Shown piece after piece: positions 33,698 through 42,313 of a stretch of 64,000 nucleotides of DNA; position 1 is the first letter of the stretch, and each line of letters begins with the position of its first letter. The DNA comes from DASUBN01 sp035691665 (lineage in GTDB: Bacteria; Pseudomonadota; Gammaproteobacteria; Natronospirales; REEB76), in contig DASSIS010000064.1 in the NCBI GenBank assembly GCA_035691665.1, positions 1-64,000 on the forward strand, in the 5' to 3' direction. The notes beneath the pieces are model-generated. The model was given only the letters and a program-made list of their open reading frames with translations. It ran no database searches and was not told the origin of the DNA. The position numbers were made by a program, and so were the translations under genes.

Positions 33698-34147
33698 ATG
33701 CTCGACCGGGGGACAGCCATCGCCGCCATCGTCCGCCTGCCGCTCCTGGCGGCGCTCTTGGCGCTCGCGGCTTGCGCCAGCCAGCCTGGGTTGATCCTCG
33801 CCGGCCCGCCCGCCGATCCCACCGACCTGCCGTTCAGCGCCTTCCTCAGGGCCTCGGACGCGGACTACTTTTGGCTGTCGACGCCACCCCAGAGCAGCCA
33901 CGTGCTGGAGCCCAGCGATACCCAGGTGACAAAGCAGGGCCTTTGGCTGCAACAGGGTGTGTTCTACCTGGAGTTCGAGTGCTATTCCCCCAAGAAGGCC
34001 CCGCAGGTGGCCTACCCCATCCTGCCCGAGAGCGCTGACGAGACCACCCTCTATATAAAGGGCGGCCGTCGCTATCTGTTGAGCTGCGACGAGTACCGGA
34101 TAGGCAAGGCCGTGCTCTCGGACCTGGGGCCCCTGCCCGGGCTCTGA
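33698..34147 (+). CDS. Putative lipoprotein of unknown function
   Basis: This 149-residue protein has a hydrophobic N-terminus ending in a lipobox-like LALAACAS (Cys about residue 26), so lipid attachment is likely. The rest is short and beta-rich (QGVFYLEFECYSPKKAPQVAY, TTLYIKGGRRYLLSCDEY). I do not recognise a family. No good ribosome-binding site is visible before the ATG. It sits 30 bp after the kinase fusion and is convergent with the small membrane protein at 34161. Confidence 0.65.
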   Translation: MLDRGTAIAAIVRLPLLAALLALAACASQPGLILAGPPADPTDLPFSAFLRASDADYFWLSTPPQSSHVLEPSDTQVTKQGLWLQQGVFYLEFECYSPKKAPQVAYPILPESADETTLYIKGGRRYLLSCDEYRIGKAVLSDLGPLPGL

Positions 34148-34160
34148 GCGGCGCGCGGCT

Positions 34161-34544
34161 TCAGTCGTCGCGCCGCCAGCGCCGCTCGCCCCGCACCATC
34201 ATCCACAGGCCGCCATAGATGACGAACAGCGGCCACCACCGTTCCCAGGACAGGTCGAGCAGGAAGATCAGCGCCACCATCACCACCACGGCCGCCGACA
34301 GGAAGCCGTGCAGCACACCCGCATCCAAGCGCCCCACCAGGCGCAGGCGGGCGAGGGCGTAGCCCAGGGGCGGCACAGCGCCGAGCAGGATGAAGAGCGC
34401 CCACCAGTTGTGCAGGTCCCAGAAGGGCAGGGGCACGCCGAAGTTCCTGAGCAGGAATAGCACGCCCACGATGACCACCACGAGGCCGGTCACGGCGCGG
34501 CTGTAGTAATGGTGGGAGGGTCGGGTATCCGGGCTGTGGTCCAT
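34161..34544 (-). CDS. Small Trp-rich membrane protein (LiaF TM/DUF5668-like)
   Basis: This 127-residue protein has four hydrophobic helices: about 18-36 (GLVVVIVGVLFLLRNFGVP), 45-65 (WWALFILLGAVPPLGYAL), 80-98 and 102-118 (WWPLFVIYGGLWMMV). The paired WW and 'LFILLG' pattern resembles the LiaF-type TM domain. The ATG is preceded by GGGGGA. The C-terminus is Arg-rich and cytoplasmic. Function unknown; related domains are often found near envelope-stress genes, which are not evident here. Confidence 0.75.
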   Translation of the reverse strand: MDHSPDTRPSHHYYSRAVTGLVVVIVGVLFLLRNFGVPLPFWDLHNWWALFILLGAVPPLGYALARLRLVGRLDAGVLHGFLSAAVVVMVALIFLLDLSWERWWPLFVIYGGLWMMVRGERRWRRDD

Positions 34545-34714
34545 GGCGTCCCCCTGGCTGGTATGGATGGGGCTAGCCTAGGAGCCGGGCTCCCGGCCCG
34601 CAAGTGACGCCCGTCATGAGAACGGGCTGACAGCCGCCAGCCGGAACTCCGTGCCGCGAGCCGGGTCTTAAAACCCTTATCCCGGATCATCCGTTCCCTG
34701 CAAGGAGACATCGC

Positions 34715-35458
34715 ATGCGCATCGCCCGGATATTGCTCGCCATCTCCATGGCCGCCGCGAGCAGCGGCGCCCTGGCTGCCAAGAAACCGGCCATCCCCGA
34801 CCCGGCCTGGTTCCAGAAGAACACCCAGGCGCTCTACGATGCCCTGGCCCCGGGCACGAAGTCGGTGTGGCAGAAGGCGCTGGCGGACGACGCCGTCATC
34901 AGCGATGAGGACGGCCGGGTCCAGACCAAGGCTGAACTGCTCAAGGATTTCGGCCCGCTCCCGCCGGGTTCCAATGGCAGCATCAAGGTGATCGACCTCA
35001 AGGTACTGCCCATCGGCACCGTCGGCGCGGTGGTGGACTACATCATCGACGAGCATGAGGACGTGCAAGGACAGTCCTTGCATACCCAGTACACCGTCAC
35101 CGACGTGTACCGCTCGCAGCTCACCGGCTGGAAGATCGTGGCCAGTCACGTCACCGTGGTGCCGCGCGACATGGACCCGGTGCCGGTGGACAAGACCGGC
35201 TGGCCGGCGCTCGTGGGCGAGTATCGTGTGGGGCCCCAGTCCAAGCACAGTTATCACGTGTATCTGCGCGAGGGTGCGCTGCTGGGCGGCGCCGATGAGC
35301 AGACTGCCACCGCGCTCATCCCGCTCGCGCCGCTGGTCTACTTCCAATCCGGCAGCATCCACACCATGATCTTCGTGCCGGATGGCAAGGGAGGCATCGC
35401 TGAAGTGCGCGAGGTGCACAAATACAACGAGCTGGTGATGAAGCGCGTCGGCCCTTAA
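34715..35458 (+). CDS. Exported SnoaL/NTF2-like protein
   Basis: This 247-residue protein has AAGGAGA before its ATG and a signal peptide (MRIARILLAISMAAASSGALAA). Residues 30-145 follow the NTF2/SnoaL pattern: helix WFQKNTQALYDALAPG, VWQKALADDAVISDEDGRV, LLKDFGPLPPG and strands ending GWKIVASHVTVVP. A second domain follows (about 155-245, WPALVGEYRVGPQSK onward), similar to one found behind NTF2 domains in exported proteins. No catalytic residues can be assigned. It is followed by a long hairpin and then the amidohydrolase gene. Confidence 0.75.
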   Translation: MRIARILLAISMAAASSGALAAKKPAIPDPAWFQKNTQALYDALAPGTKSVWQKALADDAVISDEDGRVQTKAELLKDFGPLPPGSNGSIKVIDLKVLPIGTVGAVVDYIIDEHEDVQGQSLHTQYTVTDVYRSQLTGWKIVASHVTVVPRDMDPVPVDKTGWPALVGEYRVGPQSKHSYHVYLREGALLGGADEQTATALIPLAPLVYFQSGSIHTMIFVPDGKGGIAEVREVHKYNELVMKRVGP

Positions 35459-35481
35459 GCGGACGCGGTGCCGATTTGACA

Positions 35482-35514
35482 GGGGCCTGCCGTGGGTGAA
35501 CCATGGCGGGCCCC
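35482..35514. other. 14-bp hairpin between SnoaL-like and amidohydrolase genes
   Basis: GGGGCCTGCCGTGG (35482-35495) can pair with CCATGGCGGGCCCC (35501-35514) across a GTGAA loop, with two G-U type pairs. No T-run follows. It may be a transcript-end hairpin or part of the amidohydrolase leader. Confidence 0.45.
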
Positions 35515-35550
35515 GCTTCACTCCCCAGGTCCCCAGAAAAGGAGTCTGCC

Positions 35551-36885
35551 GTGAGAAAAGTCGCATTCCTGGCTTCCTTGCTCAGCATGCTGCTCGCCGG
35601 TGCGCCGTTCGCGCAGGCGGACGACGCCCAGTCGGGGCCGCAGGTGACCGTGCTCAAGGCCGCGCACCTCTTCGATTCCGTGTCGGGCAAACTCGTGGAC
35701 GGCGGGATGGTGGTGGTGGACGGCGACAAGATCCGTGCCGTCGGCACGGACCTCGAGGTGCCGGCCGGCGCCCGGGTCATCGACCTCGGAGACGCGACCC
35801 TCATGCCCGGCATGATCGACGCCCACGTGCACCTGGACGGGCAGTTCGAGGAGAACTGGTACAAGGGTTTCTACCAGAACCAGACGCGCTCCCCCGCGGA
35901 ACAAGCGCTCTATGCTTCCAAGTATGCCAAGGAGACCCTCGACGCGGGCTTCACCAGCGTGCGTGACGTGGGTTCCGTCGACTACATCGCCGCTGCCTTG
36001 AGCCATGCCATCGACGCCGGCGTGATCGAAGGCCCGCGCATGATCTTCTCCAACTACGCCATCGGCTCCACCGGCGGCCACGCCGACGGCCAGGACCTGC
36101 CGCCCAACGTGGCGCCGCCCTACGGGCCGGTGCAGGGCGTGTGCAACGGCCCCGAGGAGTGCCGCGCCGCGGTCCGCTACCAGATGAAGTACGGCGCCAC
36201 GGTCATCAAGTTCATGCCCTCGGGCGGCGTGCTCTCGCTCTCCGATCCCGTGGATGTGCCGGAACTCACCCAGGCGGAGATGGACGCCATCATCTCCGAG
36301 GCCCATACCTGGCACCGCAAGGTGGCGGCCCACTGTCACGGCGACCTGGCCGCCAAGATGGCCATCCAGGCGGGCGTCGACTCCATCGAGCACGGTACCT
36401 TCCTGCAGGACGACACCCTCAAGCAGATGAAGGAGAAGGGCGTGTACCTGGTGCCGACCCTGTACGCCAGCTACTGGGTGGGCCAGAAGGCCGACAGCTA
36501 TCCGCCGGCGATCCGCGCCAAGGCGCTCGCGGCCGCGGCCCAGTCCCAGATCATGTTCCAGCATGCGGTGAAGATCGGCGTACCCATCGCCTTCGGCACC
36601 GACTCCGCCGTCGAACCCCACGGCCTCGACGCCCAGGAGTTCTGGCTCATGGTGAAGAACGGCATGACTCCCGCTGAAGCGCTCATGGCCGCCACCGCCA
36701 AGGCGGCGGACCTGCTCTACGGCAACCGTAGCGACAAGAGCGTGAAGCCGCCGGTGGGCACCCTGGAGCCGGGCAAGTTCGCCGACATCGTGGCCCTGCC
36801 CGGCAACCCGCTGAAGGACATCCACGCTACTGAACACCCAGTGTTCGTCATGAAAGGCGGCATCATCTACGTGGGTGGTAAATGA
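35551..36885 (+). CDS. Exported amidohydrolase (prolidase/imidazolonepropionase-like)
   Basis: The start is GTG 35551, directly after AAAAGGAG; it gives signal peptide VRKVAFLASLLSMLLAGAPFAQAD. The 444-residue product has the metal-site set of the superfamily: HxH in DAHVHLDG, Lys in VIKFMPSGG (likely carbamylated), His in VAAHCHGD, His in SIEHGTF and Asp in FGTDSAVEPHG. Members of this exported group act as dipeptidases or hydrolases of cyclic amides. Its last 17 codons (HPVFVMKGG(I/V)IYVGGK plus stop) occur again at 37019-37069. It resembles the amidohydrolase at 43730. Confidence 0.92.
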   Translation: MRKVAFLASLLSMLLAGAPFAQADDAQSGPQVTVLKAAHLFDSVSGKLVDGGMVVVDGDKIRAVGTDLEVPAGARVIDLGDATLMPGMIDAHVHLDGQFEENWYKGFYQNQTRSPAEQALYASKYAKETLDAGFTSVRDVGSVDYIAAALSHAIDAGVIEGPRMIFSNYAIGSTGGHADGQDLPPNVAPPYGPVQGVCNGPEECRAAVRYQMKYGATVIKFMPSGGVLSLSDPVDVPELTQAEMDAIISEAHTWHRKVAAHCHGDLAAKMAIQAGVDSIEHGTFLQDDTLKQMKEKGVYLVPTLYASYWVGQKADSYPPAIRAKALAAAAQSQIMFQHAVKIGVPIAFGTDSAVEPHGLDAQEFWLMVKNGMTPAEALMAATAKAADLLYGNRSDKSVKPPVGTLEPGKFADIVALPGNPLKDIHATEHPVFVMKGGIIYVGGK

Positions 36886-36895
36886 CCATCCCTGG

Positions 36896-37018
36896 TGCAG
36901 TGACCAGCCCGGGCTGCATCGCTACGTATCCTGCTACGCTCGCAGTCCAGGGCGGCATCCTGCCGCCCGCTCATCGCATGCGATGGGCCCATGGCGGTCG
37001 TTCGCTGCTGTCGCAGCT
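36896..37018. repeat. Repeat insert between amidohydrolase gene and its duplicated tail
   Basis: This 123-bp non-coding piece contains GCTACGTATCCTGCTACGC (36921-36939), whose complement is a variant of the GCGNAGCAGGA repeat at 15.2 and 57.25 kb. It also contains a perfect hairpin GGCGGCA-TCC-TGCCGCC (near 36951-36967) and a perfect palindrome CATCGCATGCGATG (near 36973-36986). It separates the true gene end from the duplicated scrap. Confidence 0.6.
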
Positions 37019-37069
37019 CACCCAGTCTTCGTCATGAAGGGCGGCGTCATCTACGTGGGCGGCAAATAG
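37019..37069 (+). pseudogene. Duplicated 3' scrap of an amidohydrolase gene
   Basis: The 51 bases encode HPVFVMKGGVIYVGGK and a stop. They match the end of the amidohydrolase at 36835-36885 with only six or seven differences, all synonymous or Ile to Val, apart from TGA to TAG. The synonymous pattern suggests the scrap descends from a once-functional second gene copy whose body was deleted, leaving the tail and its terminator. An open frame reaches back to 36875, but its upstream part is repeat sequence and is not a credible protein. Confidence 0.75.
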
Positions 37070-37094
37070 ACCGATCCGCGCAACGAAGCTTAAG

Positions 37095-37122
37095 CGAGCC
37101 CCGGCAGGGGCTCGTTTTTTTT
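37095..37122 (+). terminator. Rho-independent terminator after amidohydrolase region
   Basis: An 8-bp perfect stem CGAGCCCC/GGGGCTCG with a GGCA loop is followed by eight Ts (37115-37122). It probably ends the amidohydrolase transcript. Its T-run touches the stop end of the convergent serine hydrolase gene. Confidence 0.92.
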
Positions 37123-38623
37123 ACGGGCTGGCGTCGATGCGCGTGGCGACGTGGTCCCGGCCGTCGTAATGCAGGTCCACGCCGCTGGCGTCGCCGTCTT
37201 TCCCGAGGGAGAAGGAGGCGGTACCGTCGGTGAGCGGGAAGTAGAACTCGGTGGGGGAGAGGGGGATGAGATCGCCCTGGTAGCGGCCCGGTAGGGAGGC
37301 GCTCAGCAGCCGACCGTCGCGGCTCACGGTCAACACCGCCCCGTCGGCGCTGCGGTACTCACCCACGAGCGGCGTGAGCTGGGCTTCGCTGAGGCGCAGG
37401 GGTTTGCCCTGTACCGGCATATCGTAGGGTTGCCCCTGGGCGATCGCGAGCAGGGCTGTGGTGATGGAGTCCAGGCGCGCCCGGTCCAGGTTGCAGAGCA
37501 CGATGAGGGTGCTGCGGCTGCCGGGCAGCTTGATGAAGCTGGAGATGTATCCCGGCAGGTCGCCGTCATGCTCGTAGCTGAGCACGCCGCCGATGTGGGT
37601 GATGAACCAACCGGCACCGTAGCTTCCCCGGCCCGGGGTGTACACCTCCCTCACTTCCGCGGGGGGCACCAGCTCGCCGCCTTCCATGACGCGGCTCCAA
37701 CGGTAGAGGTCGTCGACGTCGGTGTAGAGCCAGGCGTCGCCGGCGGGCGGCGTGAACGCGAGCGGCGGTACCGGCACCAGGGTGCCGTCGTCCAGGGCGA
37801 AGCCGCCCAGCAGTTTCTCCCAGTCGATGGGTCCAACGGTATAACCGCGGGCCAGATGCGCCGGACGCTTGTCCAGGCCCAGCATGCCGGAATGGTCCAT
37901 GTGCGCGGGCTTGAGGAGCGCCGCGGTCACGTAGTCCCCGAAGGGTTCGTCCGCCGCGCTCTGGATCACCTCCGCCAGCACGATGTAGCCCGTGTTGCTG
38001 TAGCTGAAGCGGCTGCCGGGTACGAAGTCCAGGGGCCGGTGCCTGGCGTCGGCATAGATCCTCGCCGTGGCCTTGGGGCTGCGCATGAAATCCATGTAAT
38101 CCGCCGAACCCATGTCGAGCCGCGTCTCGTAATCCGGGATGCCGGAAGTGTGGTGGATGAGTTGGTCGACGGTGATGGTCTTCCAGGCACGCGGGCAGCC
38201 TTTCAGGTACTGGCAGATGGGATCGTCGAGCTTGAGTTTGCCCTGGTCGCGGAGCTTGAAGGCCGCCATGGCCGTGAACATCTTGGAGAGCGAAGCAGCT
38301 TCCTGGCGCGTGGCGGGCGTGTAGGGCACATGCCGCGCCACATCGGCGTAACCGTAACCCTTGCGCAGCAGCAGCTTGTCGCCCTCGGCGAAGAGCACGG
38401 CACCGCTGAAGCCGCCCAGCCGGGTACGCGCCGTGAGATAGGCGTCCATCTCCCGGCTCACGTCGGCGGGAGCCGGTGCGGCGATGCCGGCGGCCATCCA
38501 CAGGACGGCGACGGATGCGATGAGATTCGCTACATGCCCGCCGAAGCGCGCGGCGCGGCCATAGGCGCGCGGGGCGCTCCGCAGCCGCCGACCCTCCTCA
38601 TCCTGTCCGAGACCCCCGCTCAC
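37121..38623 (-). CDS. Exported serine hydrolase, class C beta-lactamase/penicillin-binding fold
   Basis: This 500-residue protein begins with GTG 38623. The first 30 residues are polar, and a hydrophobic segment (about 31-50) follows, so the true start may be further in. The beta-lactamase-fold motifs are present: S111-L-S-K114 (SxxK), YSN in RFSYSNTGYIVLAEVIQ, and HDGDLPG as the third box. A C-terminal beta-rich domain (about 400-500) is similar to those of esterase-like members. It lies 57 bp after the BNR-repeat gene on the same strand and is likely in its operon. Peptidase, esterase or amidase activity cannot be separated. Confidence 0.88.
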   Translation of the reverse strand: MSGGLGQDEEGRRLRSAPRAYGRAARFGGHVANLIASVAVLWMAAGIAAPAPADVSREMDAYLTARTRLGGFSGAVLFAEGDKLLLRKGYGYADVARHVPYTPATRQEAASLSKMFTAMAAFKLRDQGKLKLDDPICQYLKGCPRAWKTITVDQLIHHTSGIPDYETRLDMGSADYMDFMRSPKATARIYADARHRPLDFVPGSRFSYSNTGYIVLAEVIQSAADEPFGDYVTAALLKPAHMDHSGMLGLDKRPAHLARGYTVGPIDWEKLLGGFALDDGTLVPVPPLAFTPPAGDAWLYTDVDDLYRWSRVMEGGELVPPAEVREVYTPGRGSYGAGWFITHIGGVLSYEHDGDLPGYISSFIKLPGSRSTLIVLCNLDRARLDSITTALLAIAQGQPYDMPVQGKPLRLSEAQLTPLVGEYRSADGAVLTVSRDGRLLSASLPGRYQGDLIPLSPTEFYFPLTDGTASFSLGKDGDASGVDLHYDGRDHVATRIDASP

Positions 38624-38680
38624 CCCAGAATGGTAGCGCGCGGTGTCCGGGCCGTCTGCCCGGGCGACTTGGAGGGGAGC

Positions 38681-41600
38681 TCAGTCCCGGTCCTGCTCCC
38701 GGCCGAAGGCCGTGTAGTGGGGCGGGTGCGGGGCGTGGAAGGCGCCCTTGTCGCTGAGCTTCACGTCATCGAAGGCCTTGAGGGCCAGAAGCTCTGCGTC
38801 CACCTGGGATGCCAAGGATGCGAACAGCGCTTCCACCGCGGGCGTGGGCCGGCCCCAGTGCCCTTCCCCCGCGAACACCAGGCTCCCGAGCCGGTCCTGG
38901 AGCGAGGCGGGATGGGCCAGGGACTCGCGGTCACCCACATAGTCCGGGGTCACGAGCACGGCGGCAATCCGCTCCAGGGTCGCGAGCCGGGCGGCGTCTG
39001 CCGGGCGCTTGCCGAGCTCGTGGCGCAGGGCGGCGATACGGTCGGCCGCCGCGCCGGTCTCGGCCATCTTGGCCTGGAGCTTCAGCAGGAAGGCATAGCG
39101 CGCCTGAAGGTCCGCCTCGCTCGCCGCCGCGCGCGGATCCTTCTGTACTTCGAACTCGCGGTTCTCCCGGTCTTTGCCCACGCTCAAGCTGACCCGATAA
39201 CGGCCCGGCGGCACTTGAGGTCCCGGCACCGCCTGCTCACCCTCGCCCAGGGTGGCGGCGCACAGATCCCAGACGAAGAGGTTCATGCCCGCGTCCGCTC
39301 CTATCGCGGGCGGAGCGTTGCCGGTATCCGCGTCGGCATCGGGTCTTGCGTCCTGGTCCGCCGTTTTCGCCTTCACGGTGGTGGTGAACGAGGCGATCGC
39401 CTTGCCTTGGGCATCGGTGATGCTCAAGGCAAGGACCGTGCCCTGGGCCGGGGCCTGCTTGAGTTCATAGAAGATGCTGGCGCCGTTGGCCGGGTTCACG
39501 CCGGCATCGTACTTCCCGGCATCCGGATCCTGCTGGCTGGCGGTGAGCCAGGCGGTCTGGGGCGTGAAGAGGTGCAGCGGCGCGGCGAGCGCCTGGGGCG
39601 TGAGTTCCCGTAGCGGCTGGATGTTGTCCAGCACCCAGAAGGCACGGCCGTGGGTCGCGACCGCGAGCGCGTCCTGCTGCGGCACCACGGCGAGGTCGTG
39701 GATCGCCACGTGCGGCAGGTTGAGCTGCAGCGGCTGCCAGTGTCCGCCAGCGTCGACGGAGTAGTACACGCCGGTGAGCGTGCCGGCGAAGAGCAGCTCG
39801 GGGTCGCGGCTGTCTTCCCGGATGACGAGGCTGGAACCGTCCGCGGGCAGTCCCGCGACGATCTTGCGCCAGTGGGCGCCGTAGTCGGCGGTGGCGTATA
39901 GGTAGGGGGCGAAGTCGTCACGCCGGTAGTCCTGGACCGCGAGGTAGGCGCTGCCGGGTGCGAAGCGCGAGGCCTCGATGATGTTCACCGTGCTCCAGGC
40001 GGGGAGGTCCGGCGGCGTCACCTCGCGCCAGCGGCCGCCGGCGTCACGGGTGACCCACACGCGGCCATCGTCGGTGCCGGCCCAGAGCAGTTGCCGGTCG
40101 AGGCGCGAGTCGGCGAGGGCGAACACCGTGTCGTAGTACTCCACCGAGGTGATGTCCTTGTGGAGGGGTCCACCCGAGGGCTGCTGCTTGCTCTTGTCGT
40201 CGCGGGTGAGGTCGGGGCTGATCTCGCGCCAGCTGCGGCCCGCGTCGTCGCTCTGCATCACGTACTGGGAGCCGATGTAGAGGGTGTCCGGCGCTTCCGG
40301 CGGGATCAGCAGCGGGAAGGTCCATTGGAAGCGGTACTTCAGGCCCGCGGCGGCGGTGCCGGTGGAGTCCTCGGGCCAGGCGCCGAGGAAGTCGCGCTGC
40401 TCGAGCCGTCGGTCGGTGCGCTCCAGCATCCCGGCATAGCCGCCGCTGCTGTAGGTGATCCAGGGTTTGCCGGGCACGGGCACGCTGTAACCGCTCTCCC
40501 ATTGGGCCACTTCCTGCCAGTCGTGCACGTCGATCCCGCCGCCGGCGCCGTTGTCGGCGCTCGCGATCTCCAGGGTGGAGCGGTCCTGCTGCGGACCGTA
40601 GAGATGGAACGGGAACTGGTCATCCACGTTCACGTGGTAGAACTGGCCCGTGGGCTGGTTGTCCTGGCTGGACCAGGATTTGCCTCCGTCGAGCGTCACG
40701 GTGGCGCCGCCATCGTTGGCGAGGATCATGGTCGCGGGGTCCTCAGGATCGATCCACAGCACATGGTTGTCCCCGCCCTGGGCCTGCAGGCTCTTGAACG
40801 TGGCGCCGCCGTCGTTGGAGGTCATGAGTCCGTCCGGCTGCGGCGCGTAGAGCCGGTCTGCGTCCTTGGGGTCGGCGTATATGCGGCCGAAGTACCAGGC
40901 GCGTTGGTCGAGGTCGCCCTTGTGGTAGAGCTCGCGCCAGTGGGCGCCGGCGTCGTCGGAGCGGTAGAGACCCGTCGCGCCCGCTTCCACGAGGGCGTAG
41001 ATCCTTCCCGGCGCCGCCCCCGAGAGGGCGAGGCCGATGCGGCCGAAGGGCCTGGCCGGTAGGCCCGGATTCCGGCTCAAGTCGGTCCAGTGGGCGCCGC
41101 CGTCGGTGGTCTTGTAGATCGCGCTGCCAGGGCCGCCGTTCTCGAGGTCCCAGGGCGAGCGGGTGACCTGCCACAGGGCCGCATACAAGACCTTGGAATC
41201 ATGGGGGTCCATCACCAGATCCGCGGCGCCGGTGCCCGCGTCGGTGAACAGGATGCGCGCCCAATGGGTGCCGCCATCGCGGCTCTCGTAGATGCCGCGC
41301 TCCGGGTTCGATCCGAACACGTGGCCGAGCGCCGCCACGTAGAGATGCTGCGCATCCTGCGGATCCACCACGATGCGCGTGATCACATGGGTGGCCTCGA
41401 GGCCCGCGTGGCTCCAGGTCTTGCCGGCGTCGCGGCTCTTCCACAACCCGTCGCCGGTGACCATGTCGCCCCGGGGGAAACCCTCGCCGGTGCCGGCGTA
41501 GACGGTGGCGTGGTCCGAAGCTGCCACCGTCAGGGCGCCGATGGCACCCGTGTCCAGGCAGCAGTCCGAGACGTTGTTCCAGCTATGGCCCGCGTCGGTG

Positions 41601-41818
41601 CTCTTCCATACGCCGCCGTCGGCGCCGCCGAAGTAGAAAGTGTGTCCGTCGCCGGGCACGCCGGTCACCGCCACCGAGCGTCCGCCCCGGTAAGGGCCCA
41701 CGAGGCGCCATTGGAGCGCCTGCAGTGCCGGGTCCGGTGGCGGCAAGCTATCCGCGCCGAAGGCTGGCGCCAGCGAGAGGGCGAAGCAGCATGCACAGAG
41801 GAGGCGAAGCAGGCTCAC
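38681..41818 (-). CDS. Exported sortilin/BNR-repeat beta-propeller protein
   Basis: I start at GTG 41818 (GGGAG seven bases earlier), where the signal peptide begins (VSLLRLLCACCFALSLAPAFGAD). The longer frame would run through the promoter palindrome. The 1045-residue product has at least six Asp-box/BNR motifs, such as VWKSTDAGHSW, LWKSRDAGKTWSH, IYKTTDGGAHWTDL, LYRSDDAGAHWREL and VYYSVDAGGHWQPL, forming a beta-propeller like VPS10/sortilin. A C-terminal region (about 830-1040) is beta-rich then helical. Related exported proteins are often called glycosyl hydrolases without proof. It is first in an operon with the serine hydrolase. Confidence 0.9.
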   Translation of the reverse strand: MSLLRLLCACCFALSLAPAFGADSLPPPDPALQALQWRLVGPYRGGRSVAVTGVPGDGHTFYFGGADGGVWKSTDAGHSWNNVSDCCLDTGAIGALTVAASDHATVYAGTGEGFPRGDMVTGDGLWKSRDAGKTWSHAGLEATHVITRIVVDPQDAQHLYVAALGHVFGSNPERGIYESRDGGTHWARILFTDAGTGAADLVMDPHDSKVLYAALWQVTRSPWDLENGGPGSAIYKTTDGGAHWTDLSRNPGLPARPFGRIGLALSGAAPGRIYALVEAGATGLYRSDDAGAHWRELYHKGDLDQRAWYFGRIYADPKDADRLYAPQPDGLMTSNDGGATFKSLQAQGGDNHVLWIDPEDPATMILANDGGATVTLDGGKSWSSQDNQPTGQFYHVNVDDQFPFHLYGPQQDRSTLEIASADNGAGGGIDVHDWQEVAQWESGYSVPVPGKPWITYSSGGYAGMLERTDRRLEQRDFLGAWPEDSTGTAAAGLKYRFQWTFPLLIPPEAPDTLYIGSQYVMQSDDAGRSWREISPDLTRDDKSKQQPSGGPLHKDITSVEYYDTVFALADSRLDRQLLWAGTDDGRVWVTRDAGGRWREVTPPDLPAWSTVNIIEASRFAPGSAYLAVQDYRRDDFAPYLYATADYGAHWRKIVAGLPADGSSLVIREDSRDPELLFAGTLTGVYYSVDAGGHWQPLQLNLPHVAIHDLAVVPQQDALAVATHGRAFWVLDNIQPLRELTPQALAAPLHLFTPQTAWLTASQQDPDAGKYDAGVNPANGASIFYELKQAPAQGTVLALSITDAQGKAIASFTTTVKAKTADQDARPDADADTGNAPPAIGADAGMNLFVWDLCAATLGEGEQAVPGPQVPPGRYRVSLSVGKDRENREFEVQKDPRAAASEADLQARYAFLLKLQAKMAETGAAADRIAALRHELGKRPADAARLATLERIAAVLVTPDYVGDRESLAHPASLQDRLGSLVFAGEGHWGRPTPAVEALFASLASQVDAELLALKAFDDVKLSDKGAFHAPHPPHYTAFGREQDRD

Positions 41819-41846
41819 GGAGGCTCCCAGACCCGGGCGGGCGGTG

Positions 41847-41866
41847 ACTACTATTTTTATAGTAGT
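41847..41866. promoter_or_regulatory. Perfect palindrome upstream of the BNR-protein operon (BlaI/MecI-like operator)
   Basis: ACTACTAT-TTTT-ATAGTAGT is a perfect 8-bp inverted repeat with a 4-bp centre, 28 bp before the start codon at 41818 and overlapping the TATAAA-like promoter sequence. The ACTAC...GTAGT half-sites resemble those of BlaI/MecI/CopY-type repressors. No such repressor is encoded in this window. Confidence 0.6.
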
Positions 41867-41899
41867 AAAGCTTGGGCGCCAGTGCAATCGGGGCGGAAC

Positions 41900-42313
41900 T
41901 CAGGCGGCCCGGGGGGAACCCTCGGGCAAGAGGAAGCTCGCCTTGGCGGCCGGGCTGAAGGCGAGGCCGGCGGGGTAGTAGCGCTCCAGGAGCGCCTGGG
42001 GATAGCCGAAGAGTTCCGGGTGGGTGGCGCGGAAATCCTCCCAGCCGTGATCCGGATCCATGCCCTGCATGGCCTCGGCGATGAGCAGCATGTAGAAGCA
42101 GGTGATGGTCTCGTTGTAGAGGCCCGTGGCGCCATGGTGGGCCGCGAAGGCCTTGAGCAGGCGGCGGAAGCGCAGCAGCGCCGGCAGGAGCGGCGCCTCG
42201 GCCAACAGCAGCCAGGCGAGGTGTACATGGTCCGCGTGCCGGAATCCCTCCTTGTGGGTCTCGCAGGCGGTGAAGCGCGCGAGGAACGCCCGGTCTTCGC
42301 CCGAGATGCGCAT
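41900..42313 (-). CDS. Conserved-looking protein of unknown function, second gene of RHH operon
   Basis: The ATG at 42313 shares its A with the TGA of the upstream ribbon-helix-helix gene (TGATG); 137 residues. It is rich in Leu, Ala and His and probably all-helical, with clusters FRHADHVHLAWLLLAEAP, AAHHGATGLYNETITCFYMLL and FGYPQALLERYYPAG. The HADHVHLAW stretch could bind metal, but I know no family with this arrangement. The coupling to a small DNA-binding gene is like a toxin-antitoxin or autoregulated enzyme pair. Nothing in the sequence identifies it as a toxin. Confidence 0.7.
   Translation of the reverse strand: MRISGEDRAFLARFTACETHKEGFRHADHVHLAWLLLAEAPLLPALLRFRRLLKAFAAHHGATGLYNETITCFYMLLIAEAMQGMDPDHGWEDFRATHPELFGYPQALLERYYPAGLAFSPAAKASFLLPEGSPRAA

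Noticed and set aside
36875..37069. Open frame as a small protein gene
   Set aside because: Its first two-thirds read through the repeat insert and only the last 17 codons match a protein, so it is a duplicated gene end.
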